41,958 nt of DNA, taken from Bacteroidota bacterium. GTDB taxonomy: Bacteria > Bacteroidota > Bacteroidia > Chitinophagales > Chitinophagaceae. The DNA lies in the NCBI GenBank assembly GCA_023430465.1, contig JAEZAM010000035.1, positions 1 to 41,958 of the forward strand, given 5' to 3'. The notes below the pieces were generated by a model. That model worked only from the letters and a program-made list of their open reading frames with translations, made no database searches and was not told where the DNA came from. Positions within the stretch are counted from its first letter, which is position 1. Each line of letters opens with the position of its first letter. This document shows positions 1-8,862 of the stretch, piece after piece. A program made the position numbers and the translations under genes.

Positions 1-67
1 ATCCAGCACCCAGCATCCAGCATCCAGCTATCCAGCATCAAACACCCAGCACCCAGCATCCAGCACC
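1..67. repeat. Degenerate 7-bp tandem repeat
   Basis: The stretch is built almost wholly from units of the form ATCCAGC or ACCCAGC, with a few insertions (for example around 38-46). It reads on beyond the left window edge, so its full length is unknown. It ends just before the serC promoter. No ORF, stem-loop or spacer structure is associated with it, so it looks like a simple intergenic repeat rather than a CRISPR array. Confidence 0.7.
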
Positions 68-74
68 TATTCCG

Positions 75-82
75 TACATTTG
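75..82 (+). promoter_or_regulatory. Probable serC promoter, -7 element
   Basis: TACATTTG at 75-82 matches the Bacteroidota -7 consensus TAnnTTTG exactly. No clear -33 TTTG is visible because the tandem repeat occupies that position. Transcription would begin near 89, giving a leader of about 50 nt to the preferred serC start at 142. Confidence 0.45.
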
Positions 83-141
83 CCCCTCAATTTTTTCAAT
101 ACATGCCTGCAGTCGATACCAGCACTACCGCCCAGCGGTCT

Positions 142-1218
142 ATGATGCACAATTTCAACGCCGGTCCATCTGTTCTTCCGGCCGAAGTATTCCAGGAAGC
201 CAGCAGGGCAATCATTGATTTCAACGGCTCCGGCCTGTCCATCCTTGAGATAGGGCACCGCACCCCGGCCTTCGAAGCCGTGATGCAGGAAGCTATCTCC
301 CTCACCAGGGAATTAATGCAGCTCAATTCGTCGTTTGAAGTACTGTTCCTCCATGGAGGCGCCACCACCCAGTTTATGCAGGTTCCCATGAACCTCCTCA
401 ACGAAAATGAAGTGGCCGCCTATACCGAGACCGATGTATGGGGCACGAAGGGTATCAAGGAGGCCAAGCTGTTCGGACGCGTAGAGGTTGTTTGCTCGAG
501 CAAAGACCGCAACTTCACCTACCTGCCAAAAGATTTTTATGTGCCGGCCACATCCAAATACCTCCATATCACGACCAATAACACCATTTATGGCACGCAA
601 TGGAAGGACATGGAGCTGTTTCACCGTTTCAATGTACCCGTGGTTGCTGACATGAGCAGCGACATCCTGAGTCGTGAGATGGACTTCAACCGTTTTGCAT
701 TGATATATGCCGGTGCACAAAAGAACATCGGGGCTGCCGGCGTCAATATGGTGGCCGTAAATAAAGACATCCTCGGTAAGACCGACCGCAAGATCCCGAG
801 CATGATGGACTACCGCGAGCACATCGCTGCCGGCTCCATGCTGAATACTCCACCTGTTTTTGCTGTATATGTCTGCATGCTCACGTTGCGCTGGCTCAAG
901 GCACAAGGAGGGGTGGCGGCTGTTGAAAAAATAAATGCTGCAAAAGCGGCCCTTATTTACCAGGCCATCGACGCCAGCCCGATCTATCGCGGTACCGTGG
1001 AAAAAGCTGACAGGAGCACCATGAATGCGGTATTCGTAATGGATGACGCAAAGCTGGAAAAAGAATTCAATGACCGCTGCAAGGCAGAAGGTATGTATGG
1101 CGTGAAAGGACATCGCAGCGTAGGAGGATTCCGTATATCGATGTATAACGCGTTGCCCCTTCAAAGCGTTGAGGCACTCGCTGCTTTAATGAATGATTTT
1201 GCAAATAAAAAAGGATAA
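142..1218 (+). CDS. serC: Phosphoserine aminotransferase SerC
   Basis: PLP-dependent class V aminotransferase that converts 3-phosphohydroxypyruvate plus glutamate to O-phosphoserine in serine synthesis. It also serves the pyridoxal phosphate pathway in some bacteria. The N-terminus (HNFNAGPSVLP) is the family hallmark, and the PLP lysine is K194 in GAQKNIG. From 142 the protein is 358 residues, the usual family length. An in-frame ATG at 103 would add 13 residues with no family counterpart, so 142 (or 145) is preferred. The DUF1015 gene follows after 9 nt and is probably co-transcribed. In many Bacteroidota serA lies between these two genes; here it is absent, so the phosphoglycerate dehydrogenase must be encoded elsewhere. 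Confidence 0.95.
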   Translation: MMHNFNAGPSVLPAEVFQEASRAIIDFNGSGLSILEIGHRTPAFEAVMQEAISLTRELMQLNSSFEVLFLHGGATTQFMQVPMNLLNENEVAAYTETDVWGTKGIKEAKLFGRVEVVCSSKDRNFTYLPKDFYVPATSKYLHITTNNTIYGTQWKDMELFHRFNVPVVADMSSDILSREMDFNRFALIYAGAQKNIGAAGVNMVAVNKDILGKTDRKIPSMMDYREHIAAGSMLNTPPVFAVYVCMLTLRWLKAQGGVAAVEKINAAKAALIYQAIDASPIYRGTVEKADRSTMNAVFVMDDAKLEKEFNDRCKAEGMYGVKGHRSVGGFRISMYNALPLQSVEALAALMNDFANKKG

Positions 1219-1227
1219 ATAATCACC

Positions 1228-2451
1228 ATGGCACTCATCAAACCCTTCCGTGCTATCCGCCCCGAACCCGCTTTGGCTGCTGACGTTGCGTCCCGGCCAT
1301 ACGATGTATTAAATAGCGATGAAGCCCGGGAAGAGGCAAATGGAAATGCGCACTCATTTCTCCATATAACCAAGGCAGAAATTGACCTTCCGGCTGATAT
1401 CGACACGCATAGCGCGGAAGTGTACGAAAAGGCCAAAGAAAACCTGGCAGCATTTATTGAAAAAGGCGTGCTCTTCACAGAAGAGAAGGAGTGCTACTAC
1501 ATTTACCGGTTGATCATGGATGGCCGGAGCCAGACTGGTCTCGTTTGCGTCTCTGCAGTCGAAGATTATTTCAGCGATGTGATCAGGAAACATGAGTTCA
1601 CCCGCCCTGAAAAAGAGAAAGACCGTATCGATCACATGAAAACGATCGGCGCACAAACCGGTAATGTTTTCATGGCTTATAATAATGTTACTGCGATCGA
1701 CCAACTGGTGGAGAACTGGAAGAGGGAACATAAGCCGGTATATGATTTCATTGCGGCAGATGGTGTCAGTCATACGATTTGGAGAATTGATAATGACAAC
1801 GCCATCAGCCAGATCACAACCACATTCCAGGCAGAGGTGCCCGCTACCTATATTGCTGATGGCCACCATCGCGCCGCATCCGCAGCTAAAGTGAGCCAGG
1901 CGCTTCCTGACAGCAAAGCCGCCAAATACTTTCTCACGACCATCTTCCCTGCCAGCGAACTGGCCATACTCGATTATAACCGGGTGGTAAAGGACCTCGA
2001 TGGTCTTTCCAAAGATGATTTTATCAGCGCATTGCAGGATGATTTCATGATCACCCAAAGTCCTGAACCCGTGAAACCCGCACAGCCACACGAGTTCGGC
2101 ATGTATTTGGATAAACAGTGGTACATCCTGACCTCCCGTAAGGACAGTTTTCAGACAGACCCGATCGGGGTACTGGATGTCACGATCCTCTCCGTGAACG
2201 TGTTGGATAAAATACTGGGAATAAAAGATCAGCGCACGGATAAACGAATTGATTTTGTGGGCGGAATACGCGGACTGGGCGAATTGGAAAAGCGAGTGGA
2301 CAGCGGGGAGATGAAAGTTGCATTCAGCATTTACCCTGTTACGATCCAGCAGCTTTTTGCGATCGCGGACAGCGGCCAGGTCATGCCACCGAAAAGTACG
2401 TGGTTCGAGCCAAAGCTCCGGGATGGCCTCCTGACTCATCGCATCAATTAA
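1228..2451 (+). CDS. DUF1015 family protein
   Basis: A 407-residue cytosolic protein of the DUF1015 family, recognised from the N-terminal IKPFRAIRPEP segment, the SRPYDVLNSDEARE segment and the central IADGHHRAASA segment. No signal peptide or membrane segment is seen. The family's biochemical role is not established to my knowledge. It often travels with serine biosynthesis genes, and here it follows serC by 9 nt, which argues for a shared transcript and some link to serine or phosphoserine metabolism. After the stop, a short 5-bp stem (AACCC/GGGTT, 2469-2482) could be a weak terminator. Confidence 0.85.
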   Translation: MALIKPFRAIRPEPALAADVASRPYDVLNSDEAREEANGNAHSFLHITKAEIDLPADIDTHSAEVYEKAKENLAAFIEKGVLFTEEKECYYIYRLIMDGRSQTGLVCVSAVEDYFSDVIRKHEFTRPEKEKDRIDHMKTIGAQTGNVFMAYNNVTAIDQLVENWKREHKPVYDFIAADGVSHTIWRIDNDNAISQITTTFQAEVPATYIADGHHRAASAAKVSQALPDSKAAKYFLTTIFPASELAILDYNRVVKDLDGLSKDDFISALQDDFMITQSPEPVKPAQPHEFGMYLDKQWYILTSRKDSFQTDPIGVLDVTILSVNVLDKILGIKDQRTDKRIDFVGGIRGLGELEKRVDSGEMKVAFSIYPVTIQQLFAIADSGQVMPPKSTWFEPKLRDGLLTHRIN

Positions 2452-2502
2452 CAATAACGATATTTTACAACCCGACGGGGTTTATCAACGTCTGTTTGCT
2501 AT

Positions 2503-2510
2503 TAATTTGT
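2503..2510 (+). promoter_or_regulatory. Possible -7 element before the TPR gene
   Basis: The octamer TAATTTGT lies 5 nt before the ATG at 2515, and the same octamer occurs at 3591-3598 before the acyl-CoA synthetase. It is an imperfect match to TAnnTTTG. It is so close to the start codon that the mRNA would be leaderless or nearly so, which lowers confidence. Confidence 0.25.
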
Positions 2511-2514
2511 ATTT

Positions 2515-3528
2515 ATGAAGAAACTCCTGCTCTGTCTGTTCACGATCTCCACCTTCTTCCTCGCGAACGCACAGGATGACCCGAAGGTTATGCATGAAAA
2601 TGCGAAAACCTTCATGCGTTCCGGCGATTTTGATAATGCCATCCTGGTGCTTACCCGGGCATTGCAGATCGATAAGAACAGCCTGGAAATGCAAAAGGAC
2701 CTCGTGATGAGTTACTACCTCAAACGGGATTATGTCCGCGCTTTGAAAGGGGCGGAGGCTTTGCTTGAACGCGACGATGCCGATGTGGTCACTTACCAGA
2801 TCGCCGGCAATGTCTACAAAGCGCTTGAAGAAGTAAAGGACTGTGAGAAAATGTACAAGAAAGGCTTGCGGAAGTTTCCCAAAAGCGGTCCGCTTTACAG
2901 TGAATACGGTGAACTCCTCTGGGCAGCAAAAAATTATTCAGCCATCGATCAGTGGGAAAAAGGCATCCAGGTTGATCCGGCCTATGGCGGAAACTATTAC
3001 AATGCCGCCCTTTATTACTTCCACACCAAGGATAAAGTCTGGAGCCTGATCTACGGGGAAATTTTTGTAAACATGGAAAGCCTCTCGCAACGCGGCGCGT
3101 CCATGAAAGAATTGTTACTCCGCGGTTACCGTGAAAAGTTGTTTGCCGAGGCTGACCTGATGAAAGGAGAAGAAAAAAACAAAAGCGAATTTGCGAAAGC
3201 CTTTCTCCAGACGATGAACAAACAGTCATCCCTGATGAACTCCGGTATCAGCATAGAAACGCTGACGATGGCAAGAACAAGATTCATACTTGACTGGTAC
3301 CAGCAAAATGCCGCAAAATTTCCATTCAAGTTATTCGACTTCCAACGCCAGTTGTTACAGGAAGGAATGTTCGACGCATACAATCAATGGCTGTTCGGTG
3401 CTGCAGAGAACCTGGCCGCCTATGATGCATGGACAAAAGCACATGCAGAGCCTTACGATAACCTCAAAAAATTCCAGGCAAACCGGGTCTTCCGGATGCC
3501 GGCAGGTCAGTACTACCAGGCGAAATAA
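2515..3528 (+). CDS. Secreted tetratricopeptide repeat protein
   Basis: A 337-residue protein with a clear signal peptide (MKKLLLCLFTISTFFLANAQ) and cleavage expected after Ala19. Residues about 25-165 carry helical TPR-like repeats, for example AKTFMRSGDFDNAILVLTRAL and later similar blocks with conserved small and aromatic positions. The C-terminal half is less repetitive. No catalytic motif is visible, so a periplasmic scaffolding role is an inference from the repeats only. A strong terminator follows the stop, so this is the end of its transcript. Confidence 0.8.
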   Translation: MKKLLLCLFTISTFFLANAQDDPKVMHENAKTFMRSGDFDNAILVLTRALQIDKNSLEMQKDLVMSYYLKRDYVRALKGAEALLERDDADVVTYQIAGNVYKALEEVKDCEKMYKKGLRKFPKSGPLYSEYGELLWAAKNYSAIDQWEKGIQVDPAYGGNYYNAALYYFHTKDKVWSLIYGEIFVNMESLSQRGASMKELLLRGYREKLFAEADLMKGEEKNKSEFAKAFLQTMNKQSSLMNSGISIETLTMARTRFILDWYQQNAAKFPFKLFDFQRQLLQEGMFDAYNQWLFGAAENLAAYDAWTKAHAEPYDNLKKFQANRVFRMPAGQYYQAK

Positions 3529-3544
3529 CGCGTTAAAGTATTGG

Positions 3545-3573
3545 AAAAGCCCGGTCAGTGACCGGGCTTTTTT
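3545..3573 (+). terminator. Rho-independent terminator after the TPR gene
   Basis: AAAAGCCCGGTCA and TGACCGGGCTTTT form a perfect 13-bp inverted repeat around a single G at 3558. The right arm runs into six T residues (3568-3573). This is a textbook intrinsic terminator 16 nt after the stop at 3528. Since both arms carry A/T runs, it could also work on the opposite strand. Confidence 0.9.
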
Positions 3574-3590
3574 ATCTATTCATTTTTACC

Positions 3591-3598
3591 TAATTTGT
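3591..3598 (+). promoter_or_regulatory. Possible -7 element of the acyl-CoA synthetase
   Basis: TAATTTGT, identical to the octamer at 2503, sits 18 nt after the terminator and 45 nt before the ATG at 3643. It resembles the Bacteroidota -7 box without matching fully. Its position supports 3643 over the in-frame ATG at 3595, which would fall inside this element. Confidence 0.3.
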
Positions 3599-3642
3599 TC
3601 TTTCTACCCACCACCAGATTCAGGGTAACAAATAACGATTGT

Positions 3643-5424
3643 ATGACTGAACCAAGGAGATTATTCGATTGCCTCGAATTGCAAATGAGCAACCAGCCGG
3701 ACGCGACGATGTTTGGTGCAAAAGAAGGCGGTCAGTGGAAAGAATATACGACCAGGGAGGTTTACAGGCTTGTCAATGAAATGAGTGCAGGTCTGTCCGC
3801 CCTTGGCATCAGTCGCAATGACAATTCAGTTGAGGGGAGGGATAAAGTGGCCATCATCTGTAAAAACAGACCCGAGTGGCTGATCACGGACCTTGCCGTT
3901 CAGCAGATCGGCGCGATTCTCACGCCTGTATATCCAACGATCAATGTTAACGAGCTTGAGTTTATCCTTCGTGATGCCAGCGTGAAAGCGGTGTTCGTGA
4001 ATGATGAAGAACTGTATCATAAAGTACTGAGCCTGCAGGACCGGCTGCCGGAGCTTCGCCATATTTTTTCTTTTGATCACGTGGCAAACGCGCGGCACTG
4101 GAAAGAAGTACTGGCGCTATCCACACCCGAACTAATAAAGCAGGTAGCAGAAACTGCCAAAGAGGTCAGGTATGAGGATGTTGCGACGATCCTTTACACT
4201 TCCGGAACAACCGGCACACCAAAAGGCGTAATGCTCACGCATCGCAATATCATTTCCAATGTAGTCGCCTCGCTCCCCTGCTTCCCTCCTGGTGAGAATA
4301 TGAAGGCGCTGAGCTTTCTTCCGCTCAACCATATTTTCGAAAAAATGGTGAGCTATATCTACCTGTTCAAAGGAACATCGATCTACTATGCAGAGAGTCT
4401 CGAAACCATTGGTGATAATCTCAAAGAGGTAAAACCATACCTGTTCACCACGGTGCCGCGTCTGCTGGAAAAAGTGTATGACCGGATCATGCAAAAGGGG
4501 CATGAACTGACAGGCATCAAGAAGAAATTATTTTTTTGGGCCCATGGCCTCGCTGAAAAATTTGAGATCAACAAGAACCAGGGGTTCTGGTATAATTTCC
4601 AACTGGGTCTCGCGAATAAACTCATCTTCAGTAAATGGCGGGAGGGTCTTGGTAATAATATCCGTTGCATAGTGACCGGCGGGGCTGCCTGCCAGGTCAG
4701 GCTGATCCGCATCTTCACCGCTGCCAGGATCGTAATCATGGAAGGCTATGGCCTTACGGAAACCTCGCCCGTGATAGCAGTCAACCGGTTCGATGAAGAA
4801 GGCCGCAAGTTCGGCACTGTAGGTCCGTTGATAGATGGTGTTGAGGTGAAGATCGCGGAGGATGGTGAAATCCTGAGCAAGGGTCCGCATATCATGCTCG
4901 GCTATTACAAACGTCCTGATCTTACCGCTGAAGCGATCACCGATGGCTGGTTCCACACCGGCGATATCGGAACCATGGTTGATGGGCGGTTCCTCAAGAT
5001 TACCGACCGTAAAAAAGAGCTGTTCAAGACCAGCGGCGGCAAATACGTGGCGCCGTTGCCGGTGGAGAACAAGCTGAAGGAATCTCCCTTCATCGAGCAG
5101 GTGATGATCGTGGGTCCGGAGAGGAAATTCGTAGGGGCATTGATCATCCCATCATTTCCCAATCTCAAAGAGTGGGCGCGTGCCCAGGGCATCCCTACAG
5201 ATGACCATGAGCAACTTATCCGGGATCAGCGGGTTCTCGGGCTTTACAAGGAAATCGTGGAGTCCTTCAACAAATACTTCAACCACGTTGAACAGGTCAA
5301 GAAATTTGAACTCCTGCCAAACGAATGGGGCATCGATACAGGCGAAATGACACCGAAACTCTCGATGAAACGAAAGGTAATCACTGAAAAATATAAGGAC
5401 GCGATAGAAAGAATATATATCTGA
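3643..5424 (+). CDS. fadD: Long-chain fatty acid-CoA ligase (AMP-binding)
   Basis: A 593-residue ANL-superfamily enzyme that activates a fatty acid with ATP and CoA at the cytoplasmic side of the membrane. Motifs in order are the P-loop YTSGTTGTPKG, the GYGLTETSP adenylate-binding motif, the TGDIG hinge region, and a C-terminal FKTSGGKYVAP segment with the catalytic lysine. Length and order fit the bacterial and eukaryotic-like long-chain synthetases with the large lid domain. The start at 3643 (MTEPRRLFDCLE) fits the family; an upstream ATG at 3595 lies in the promoter region. It appears monocistronic, with its own upstream terminator and promoter. Exact chain-length preference cannot be read from the sequence. 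Confidence 0.88.
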   Translation: MTEPRRLFDCLELQMSNQPDATMFGAKEGGQWKEYTTREVYRLVNEMSAGLSALGISRNDNSVEGRDKVAIICKNRPEWLITDLAVQQIGAILTPVYPTINVNELEFILRDASVKAVFVNDEELYHKVLSLQDRLPELRHIFSFDHVANARHWKEVLALSTPELIKQVAETAKEVRYEDVATILYTSGTTGTPKGVMLTHRNIISNVVASLPCFPPGENMKALSFLPLNHIFEKMVSYIYLFKGTSIYYAESLETIGDNLKEVKPYLFTTVPRLLEKVYDRIMQKGHELTGIKKKLFFWAHGLAEKFEINKNQGFWYNFQLGLANKLIFSKWREGLGNNIRCIVTGGAACQVRLIRIFTAARIVIMEGYGLTETSPVIAVNRFDEEGRKFGTVGPLIDGVEVKIAEDGEILSKGPHIMLGYYKRPDLTAEAITDGWFHTGDIGTMVDGRFLKITDRKKELFKTSGGKYVAPLPVENKLKESPFIEQVMIVGPERKFVGALIIPSFPNLKEWARAQGIPTDDHEQLIRDQRVLGLYKEIVESFNKYFNHVEQVKKFELLPNEWGIDTGEMTPKLSMKRKVITEKYKDAIERIYI

Positions 5425-5435
5425 GCCGAAGAAAC

Positions 5436-5448
5436 TGACAGTTTGTCC
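5436..5448. promoter_or_regulatory. Small inverted repeat upstream of htpG
   Basis: TGACA GTT TGTCC is a 4-of-5 inverted repeat, 60 nt before the htpG ATG. Its position invites reading it as a stress-regulatory site. This is only a suggestion, because the element is short and I know no matching operator with certainty. Confidence 0.2.
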
Positions 5449-5508
5449 CAATAACCGTTTTGGAACATCCCTTGTAGCACCAGCGCTGTGACTACAAAAA
5501 CTGAAATT

Positions 5509-7392
5509 ATGCAAGAGAAAGGTACCATCTCGATCCACACCGAGAACATCTTCCCTATTATCAAGAAATTCCTGTATTCTGACCACGAGATCTTCCTTCG
5601 TGAACTGGTTTCAAATGCGGTTGATGCCACGCAAAAGATCAAAAGGCTTTCTTCGCTGGGCCAATTCAAAGGTGAACTGGGAGACCTCCAGGTGGAAGTG
5701 AGTTTTGATAAGGAAAAAAAGACCATAACTATCAGCGATCACGGCCTTGGTATGACCGCTGATGAGATAAAGAAATACATCAACCAGATCGCGTTTTCCG
5801 GGGCGACAGAGTTCGTGGAGAAATTCAAGGACGCAAAGGACGCCAATGACCTCATCGGAAAGTTCGGCCTTGGTTTTTACTCCGCGTTCATGGTGGCGGA
5901 AAAAGTGGAAATTCAAACCCTTTCCTACCAGGATGGGGCAACACCCGCCCGCTGGGTTTGCGATGGAAGCACTGAATTCGAGCTCTCAGAAGGTAGCCGC
6001 ACTGAAAGAGGTACCGACATAATCCTGTACGTAAACAGTGATTCTGAAGAGTTTCTTGAAAAACATCGCCTCGAAGAAATCCTGAAAAAATATTGCTCTT
6101 TCCTGCCAGTGCCCATCAAATTTGGAACACGCACAACTTCCGAAGAAGATGGCGAAGATGGAGAAGGTAAGAAAAAATACAAATCTGTTGAGATTGATAA
6201 TATCATCAACAACACCCATCCTATCTGGACAAAAGCTCCATCTGAGCTGAAGGACGAGGACTATCTTGATTTTTACAAAGAACTCTATCCCTTCTCAGAG
6301 GACCCGCTTTTCTGGATTCACCTCAACGTTGATTATCCGTTCAACCTGACGGGAGTGCTGTATTTCCCGAAGGTGAAAAAGGATGTAGAGCTTAAGCCAA
6401 ATAAAATCAAGTTGTTCTCCCGCCAGGTGTTCATTACGGATGAAGTGAAAGATATCGTGCCTGAATTCCTGATGCTGCTGCATGGTGTGATCGATTCACC
6501 GGACATCCCGCTGAACGTTTCCCGGAGCTTCCTTCAGGCCGACAGTAACGTGAAAAAGATCAATACCTATATCACGAAAAAAGTGGCGGATAAGCTGGCC
6601 GAGCTCTTCAAAAAAGACAGGAAGGTTTACCAGGAGAAATGGCAGGACATTGGCCTGTTTGTAAAATACGGTATGATCACCGATGAGAAATTCTATGATA
6701 AAGCAAAGGATTTCGCGCTGCTGATCAATACAAAAAATGAATTCTATACACTCGAGGAATACAGAAATCATGTAAGTCCTGCACAAACGGATAAGGACGG
6801 AAACGTTGTGTATCTGTATACTACAGATCCGGACAAACAGGATGGCTTTATACAGGCGGCCGCTGACCGCGGATACGACGCCCTGCTTATGAACTCACCG
6901 CTGGATAATCATTTTGTAAGCCAGTTAGAACATAAGCTGGAAAAAACGCAGGTGAAGCGTGTAGATGCTGCCACGGCTGACAAGCTCATCAACAAAGATG
7001 AAAAGCTGGAATCTGTGCTGACTGCGGAGCAGACCACTGCGGTGAAATCGGTGTTCGAGAAGAACATCGATAAGCCAGGTATGTCGGTTGAAGTGGAAGG
7101 TCTTAGTCCAAATGATCTGCCTGTGACGGTGACCATGGACGAATTCACCAGACGTATGAAAGACATGGCACAGATGGGTGGAGGCATGAGTTTCTATGGC
7201 TCACTTCCGGACAATTACAAAGTAACGGTGAATGGAAATCACCCATTGATCAATAAGATTGCAACGGTGTCCGATGAGGCCGAGCAAAGCCGGATGGCGA
7301 AGCAGGCATTTGACCTCGCGCTGTTATCACAAGGGATGTTGAATGGTGCAGAGCTGACAGCGTTTGTGAAGCGTAGTGTGAGTTTGATATAA
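5509..7392 (+). CDS. htpG: Molecular chaperone HtpG (Hsp90)
   Basis: A 627-residue cytosolic ATP-dependent chaperone. The N-terminal GHKL ATPase domain shows ELVSNAVDAT (ATP-contacting Glu and Asn), DHGLGMT and GKFGLGFYSAFMVA. The middle domain contains NVSRSFLQ, and the C-terminal part carries a Gly/Met-rich loop (DMAQMGGGMSF). An acidic/lysine-rich linker (EEDGEDGEGKKK) lies near residue 215. The ATG at 5509 gives the family N-terminus KGTISIHTENIFPI; a GTG at 5488 would add seven residues and is less likely. It is preceded by 84 nt with a small inverted repeat and followed directly by a large hairpin facing the convergent pectin operon. Confidence 0.95.
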   Translation: MQEKGTISIHTENIFPIIKKFLYSDHEIFLRELVSNAVDATQKIKRLSSLGQFKGELGDLQVEVSFDKEKKTITISDHGLGMTADEIKKYINQIAFSGATEFVEKFKDAKDANDLIGKFGLGFYSAFMVAEKVEIQTLSYQDGATPARWVCDGSTEFELSEGSRTERGTDIILYVNSDSEEFLEKHRLEEILKKYCSFLPVPIKFGTRTTSEEDGEDGEGKKKYKSVEIDNIINNTHPIWTKAPSELKDEDYLDFYKELYPFSEDPLFWIHLNVDYPFNLTGVLYFPKVKKDVELKPNKIKLFSRQVFITDEVKDIVPEFLMLLHGVIDSPDIPLNVSRSFLQADSNVKKINTYITKKVADKLAELFKKDRKVYQEKWQDIGLFVKYGMITDEKFYDKAKDFALLINTKNEFYTLEEYRNHVSPAQTDKDGNVVYLYTTDPDKQDGFIQAAADRGYDALLMNSPLDNHFVSQLEHKLEKTQVKRVDAATADKLINKDEKLESVLTAEQTTAVKSVFEKNIDKPGMSVEVEGLSPNDLPVTVTMDEFTRRMKDMAQMGGGMSFYGSLPDNYKVTVNGNHPLINKIATVSDEAEQSRMAKQAFDLALLSQGMLNGAELTAFVKRSVSLI

Positions 7393-7484
7393 GTTTCTCG
7401 CAAAGACGCAAAGAAAAACAGCCGAAGGCGCAAAGGTGACTGAACACTTTGCGCCTTTGCCTTTTTTGCGTCTTTGCGTGAAAC
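7393..7484. terminator. Long hairpin between convergent operons
   Basis: Outer arms 7393-7412 (GTTTCTCGCAAAGACGCAAA) and 7465-7484 are reverse complements at 19 of 20 positions. Inner arms around 7425-7438 and 7446-7459 (GGCGCAAAG against CTTTGCGCC) extend the foldback. The element fills the whole gap between the htpG stop and the permease stop, so it probably ends transcription from both sides. The repeated CGCAAAG words resemble a repeat family scattered in many bacterial genomes, so it may be a mobile or REP-like sequence put to use as a terminator. Confidence 0.7.
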
Positions 7485-7486
7485 CT

Positions 7487-8860
7487 TTACAGATCTGTGA
7501 TCGGTTGATACCTCGGCACCAATGCCTTCATGATCATCCACGCTGCCAGGTAAGCAACCGCGCAGATGGCGAACATAATTGTGTAACCCGTTTGAATATG
7601 CCCGAGCTTTTCATAATGATCAAACAAAGCCCCGCCTAATTTGGTCAGCAGCACACCACCAATACCACCGGCCATTCCACCAATACCAACTACTGAACCA
7701 ATCGCCTTTTTCGGGAACATATCTGAGACTGTTGTAAATATATTGCATGACCATGCCTGGTGAGCTGAGGCACCAATACCGATCAGTATCACCGGTACCC
7801 AAAAGCTGTATCCGCCGAGCGGCTGGGCCAGCAGAACTACAAGCGGGAACAGTGCGATGATAAACATCGCTTTCATGCGCCCATCATAAGGCGTATAGCC
7901 ACGTTTTATAAAATACATCGGGAACATACCACCACGGATACTGCCAAACATTGTCATAGTGTAAAGGATGGCCAGCGGGAACTGGATCTCTGATTTTACC
8001 ATGCCATACTGCGCTTCCAGATATTTCGGTAACCAGAAAAGAAAAAACCACCACACTCCGTCGGTAAGAAACTTCCCCGCGACGAATGCCCAGGTTTGCC
8101 GATATCCAAAAAGCCGGAACCACCTGACCTTTCCGGTATTCGCGGCAGCGACTTCCGTAGTCGAAGCATTGTCATCAACATCACTGTTGATGTACGCCAG
8201 CTCTGCTGCTGATAAACGCGACTGTTTTGCAGGAAGACTATACAGCCAAAGCCAGAATATCAACCAGACGAATCCAACAGCGCCTACCAGGATGAAGGCG
8301 GCTTCCCATCCATATTTCGATTGTATCCACGGCACGACAATCGGGGCCAGGATAGCGCCGACATTAGCACCTGAATTGAAAATACCGGTTGCAAAGGATC
8401 GCTCTTTTTTGGGGAAATACTCAGCGGTGGCCTTTATCGCTGCAGGAAAATTGCCTGCCTCACCAAAAGCAAGTACCGCCCGGGAGACCATGAAACCGAT
8501 GATCGATACAGGTACAGCGGCAAGTCCCACAGTGGCCAGCAGTGTATTTGTGGCTGTACCGATAGAGAGCGCATAGGCATGCATCACTGCACCGATCGAC
8601 CAGATGATGATGGCGAGGCTGAATCCCAGTTTTGTCCCGAGCCTGTCGATTATCCTTCCGGCAAAAAGCATCGAGATCGCATAGACTAGTTGAAATACAG
8701 CGGTGATGTTGGCGTAGTCAGTATTGCTCCAGCCAAATTTTGCCGAGAGATCCGGTGCAAGCAGGCTGAGCACCTGCCTGTCGAGATAGTTTACTGTTGT
8801 TGCAAAAAACAACAGGGCACAGATGGTCCACCTGTATTTTCCTATGGCCTGGCTAGTCAT
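7487..8860 (-). CDS. exuT: Hexuronate permease, MFS (ExuT type)
   Basis: A 457-residue major facilitator protein with about 12 membrane segments, of the anion:cation symporter type that imports galacturonate and glucuronate. The first segment carries the family sequence TTVNYLDRQVLSLLAP, followed by SRAVLAFGEAGNFPAAIKA in the segment 4-5 region. It is the last gene of the galacturonate operon, starting 2 nt after the kdgA stop. Its place beside uxaABC, kdgK and kdgA supports galacturonate as the substrate; uptake of short unsaturated oligomers cannot be excluded. A long hairpin follows. Confidence 0.88.
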   Translation of the reverse strand: MTSQAIGKYRWTICALLFFATTVNYLDRQVLSLLAPDLSAKFGWSNTDYANITAVFQLVYAISMLFAGRIIDRLGTKLGFSLAIIIWSIGAVMHAYALSIGTATNTLLATVGLAAVPVSIIGFMVSRAVLAFGEAGNFPAAIKATAEYFPKKERSFATGIFNSGANVGAILAPIVVPWIQSKYGWEAAFILVGAVGFVWLIFWLWLYSLPAKQSRLSAAELAYINSDVDDNASTTEVAAANTGKVRWFRLFGYRQTWAFVAGKFLTDGVWWFFLFWLPKYLEAQYGMVKSEIQFPLAILYTMTMFGSIRGGMFPMYFIKRGYTPYDGRMKAMFIIALFPLVVLLAQPLGGYSFWVPVILIGIGASAHQAWSCNIFTTVSDMFPKKAIGSVVGIGGMAGGIGGVLLTKLGGALFDHYEKLGHIQTGYTIMFAICAVAYLAAWMIMKALVPRYQPITDL

Positions 8861-8862
8861 CG

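Noticed and set aside
1..67. Possible CRISPR array at the left edge
   Set aside because: The units are 7 bp, contiguous and without unique spacers, and no cas gene is present.
313..1164. Long minus-strand open frame of 283 codons inside serC
   Set aside because: It lies fully within the clear serC gene on the opposite strand and its product has no family features.
1354..2454. Minus-strand open frame of 366 codons across the DUF1015 gene
   Set aside because: Antisense shadow of a recognised gene with no recognisable domain.
3595..3642. Upstream ATG for the acyl-CoA synthetase
   Set aside because: It falls inside the likely -7 element and would add residues with no family match.
5488..5508. 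GTG start for htpG
   Set aside because: The ATG at 5509 gives the family N-terminus; the extra seven residues have no counterpart.
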